Below, in pieces: positions 63,600-64,000 of a stretch of DNA of 64,000 nucleotides. This DNA comes from Rhodonellum psychrophilum GCM71 = DSM 17998 (GTDB taxonomy: Bacteria; Bacteroidota; Bacteroidia; Cytophagales; Cyclobacteriaceae): the NCBI RefSeq assembly GCF_000381545.1, contig NZ_KB906678.1, positions 181,704 through 245,703 on the forward strand, in the 5' to 3' direction. The notes under the pieces are model-generated. The model saw only the letters and a program-made list of their open reading frames with translations, searched no databases and was not told the origin of the DNA. A program made the position numbers and the translations under genes. Positions within the stretch are counted from its first letter, which is position 1; each line of letters opens with the position of its first letter.

Positions 63600-63869
63600 T
63601 CATAATTTGGAATCAGGCAAATGGCCTTTGATCAGCGCCTCAACCCTTGCTTTTGATTTCCAGGATTTGACTTCCAATTCTCGTCTATATGCCAAACTTT
63701 TTGTCCCGAAAGGTTCAAAATAAATCACCTCCCAATCATTTGACCGGCCGGTAAATCCTTTGTGATTGGAATTATGCTTCCTCAATCTTTCCTCCAAAAC
63801 TTCACCGGTATGGCCTAAATAATATTTTTGAAGGATTCTGGAACTCAATATGTAAAAATGGTAGGCCAT
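63600..63869 (-). CDS. GIY-YIG domain endonuclease-like protein
   Basis: 89 residues, the single-domain size. The GIY equivalent is HFYIL at 4-8, the YIG equivalent is YYLGHTG at 16-22, the catalytic Arg candidate is in LEERLRKHN (25-33) and Glu in IYFEPF near 51. Single-domain GIY-YIG proteins of this type are abundant in Bacteroidota and lack a known role. The gene fills the space between two direct repeats almost exactly (6 bases on each side). Confidence 0.88.
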   Translation of the reverse strand: MAYHFYILSSRILQKYYLGHTGEVLEERLRKHNSNHKGFTGRSNDWEVIYFEPFGTKSLAYRRELEVKSWKSKARVEALIKGHLPDSKL

Positions 63870-63875
63870 AAAATG

Positions 63876-63963
63876 AAAAAAGCCTCGTTAGAGGCATGTT
63901 TTGATAGTTTAAAGATCCGGGAACACAACCCTTCCGTTTGAAGTAGAATCTTCTGAATCAAAT
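63876..63963. repeat. Direct repeat B with tRNA 3'-half remnant
   Basis: From 63882 it aligns without gaps with repeat A. Shared blocks are GCCTCGTTA, CATGTTTTG, TTTAAAGAT and CCCTTCCGTTTGAA. The tRNA-like part is more decayed here. It ends 5 bases before the tRNA at the edge and starts 6 bases from the GIY-YIG start codon. Confidence 0.75.
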
Positions 63964-63968
63964 AATTG

Positions 63969-64000
63969 TGGGAGTTGAGGGATTCGAACCCCCGACCCTC
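63969..64000 (-). tRNA. tRNA 3' half, cut by right edge (probably tRNA-Val)
   Basis: On the minus strand variable-loop and T-arm sequence GAGGGTCGGGGGTTCGAATC is followed by the acceptor half AACTCCC and discriminator A. The missing 5' half should begin GGGAGTT. I recognise this ending from Bacteroidota tRNA-Val(TAC), but the anticodon is outside the window. Confidence 0.7.

Overview
The window is a chromosomal segment of a Bacteroidota bacterium. It most likely belongs to the order Cytophagales, family Cyclobacteriaceae (Algoriphagus/Cyclobacterium type), although no 16S gene is present to confirm this. The evidence is a SusC/SusD pair, an alternative complex III plus aa3 oxidase operon, DUF4221-type lipoproteins, moderately AT-rich DNA, and promoters of the Bacteroidota form TTTG-N19-TAnnTTTG.

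Region 1 (1-19.6 kb, all minus strand) is the terminal respiratory chain. A promoter at 19614-19644 drives actA-B-C-D-E-F (quinol:cytochrome c oxidoreductase), then coxB, coxA, ctaA, ctaB, two subunit III genes and a subunit IV gene. A hairpin with a U-tract (4626-4652) separates these from a biogenesis tail: a Sco copper chaperone, a DUF420 protein and a small CxxC membrane protein. Another terminator (3055-3084) follows, and then the N-terminal 1012 codons of a large membrane histidine kinase run off the left edge. Electrons flow from menaquinol through ActB/ActC to the haems of ActA/ActE and on to CuA and haem a/a3. ActA carries an extra N-terminal monohaem domain.

Region 2 (19.9-23.3 kb) has a decayed tRNA-Cys copy, a functional tRNA-Cys with its own promoter and terminator, and an IorA/IorB-type molybdenum hydroxylase. 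Region 3 (23.3-32.7 kb) is a run of exported proteins (a PD40 propeller lipoprotein, an outer-membrane barrel, two tandem DUF4221-type lipoproteins), then ribosomal protein S1, then a four-cysteine secreted peptide coupled to a 6-bladed propeller lipoprotein, then PlsC.

Region 4 (32.8-46.1 kb) is carbohydrate uptake and oxidative sugar metabolism. It holds SusC/SusD, a minus-strand set (Gfo/Idh/MocA dehydrogenase, sugar isomerase, cytochrome c, DUF1080 3-keto-disaccharide hydrolase) and a divergent plus-strand set (NupG-type permease, GMC oxidoreductase, gluconate dehydrogenase subunit 3, exported sugar isomerase). Together these look like a 3-keto-glycoside oxidation and cleavage locus.

Region 5 (46.3-64 kb) is mixed housekeeping: a four-tRNA cluster (Lys, Pro, Arg, Lys), GAPDH, monomeric isocitrate dehydrogenase, a nitrilase-type amidase, peptide deformylase, RuvX, a hemerythrin protein, a C-terminal processing protease, a secreted VOC protein, an M1 peptidase and a TonB receptor. 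The right edge carries a tiny GIY-YIG nuclease gene placed exactly between two 82-89 bp direct repeats that contain tRNA 3'-half remnants, next to a real tRNA (probably Val) cut by the window end. No CRISPR array, prophage or transposase was seen. The most unusual items are the GIY-YIG/tRNA-remnant unit, the secreted peptide with its propeller lipoprotein, the fused ActA cytochrome, the cysteine-less ScdA_N-like hemerythrin and the decayed tRNA-Cys.
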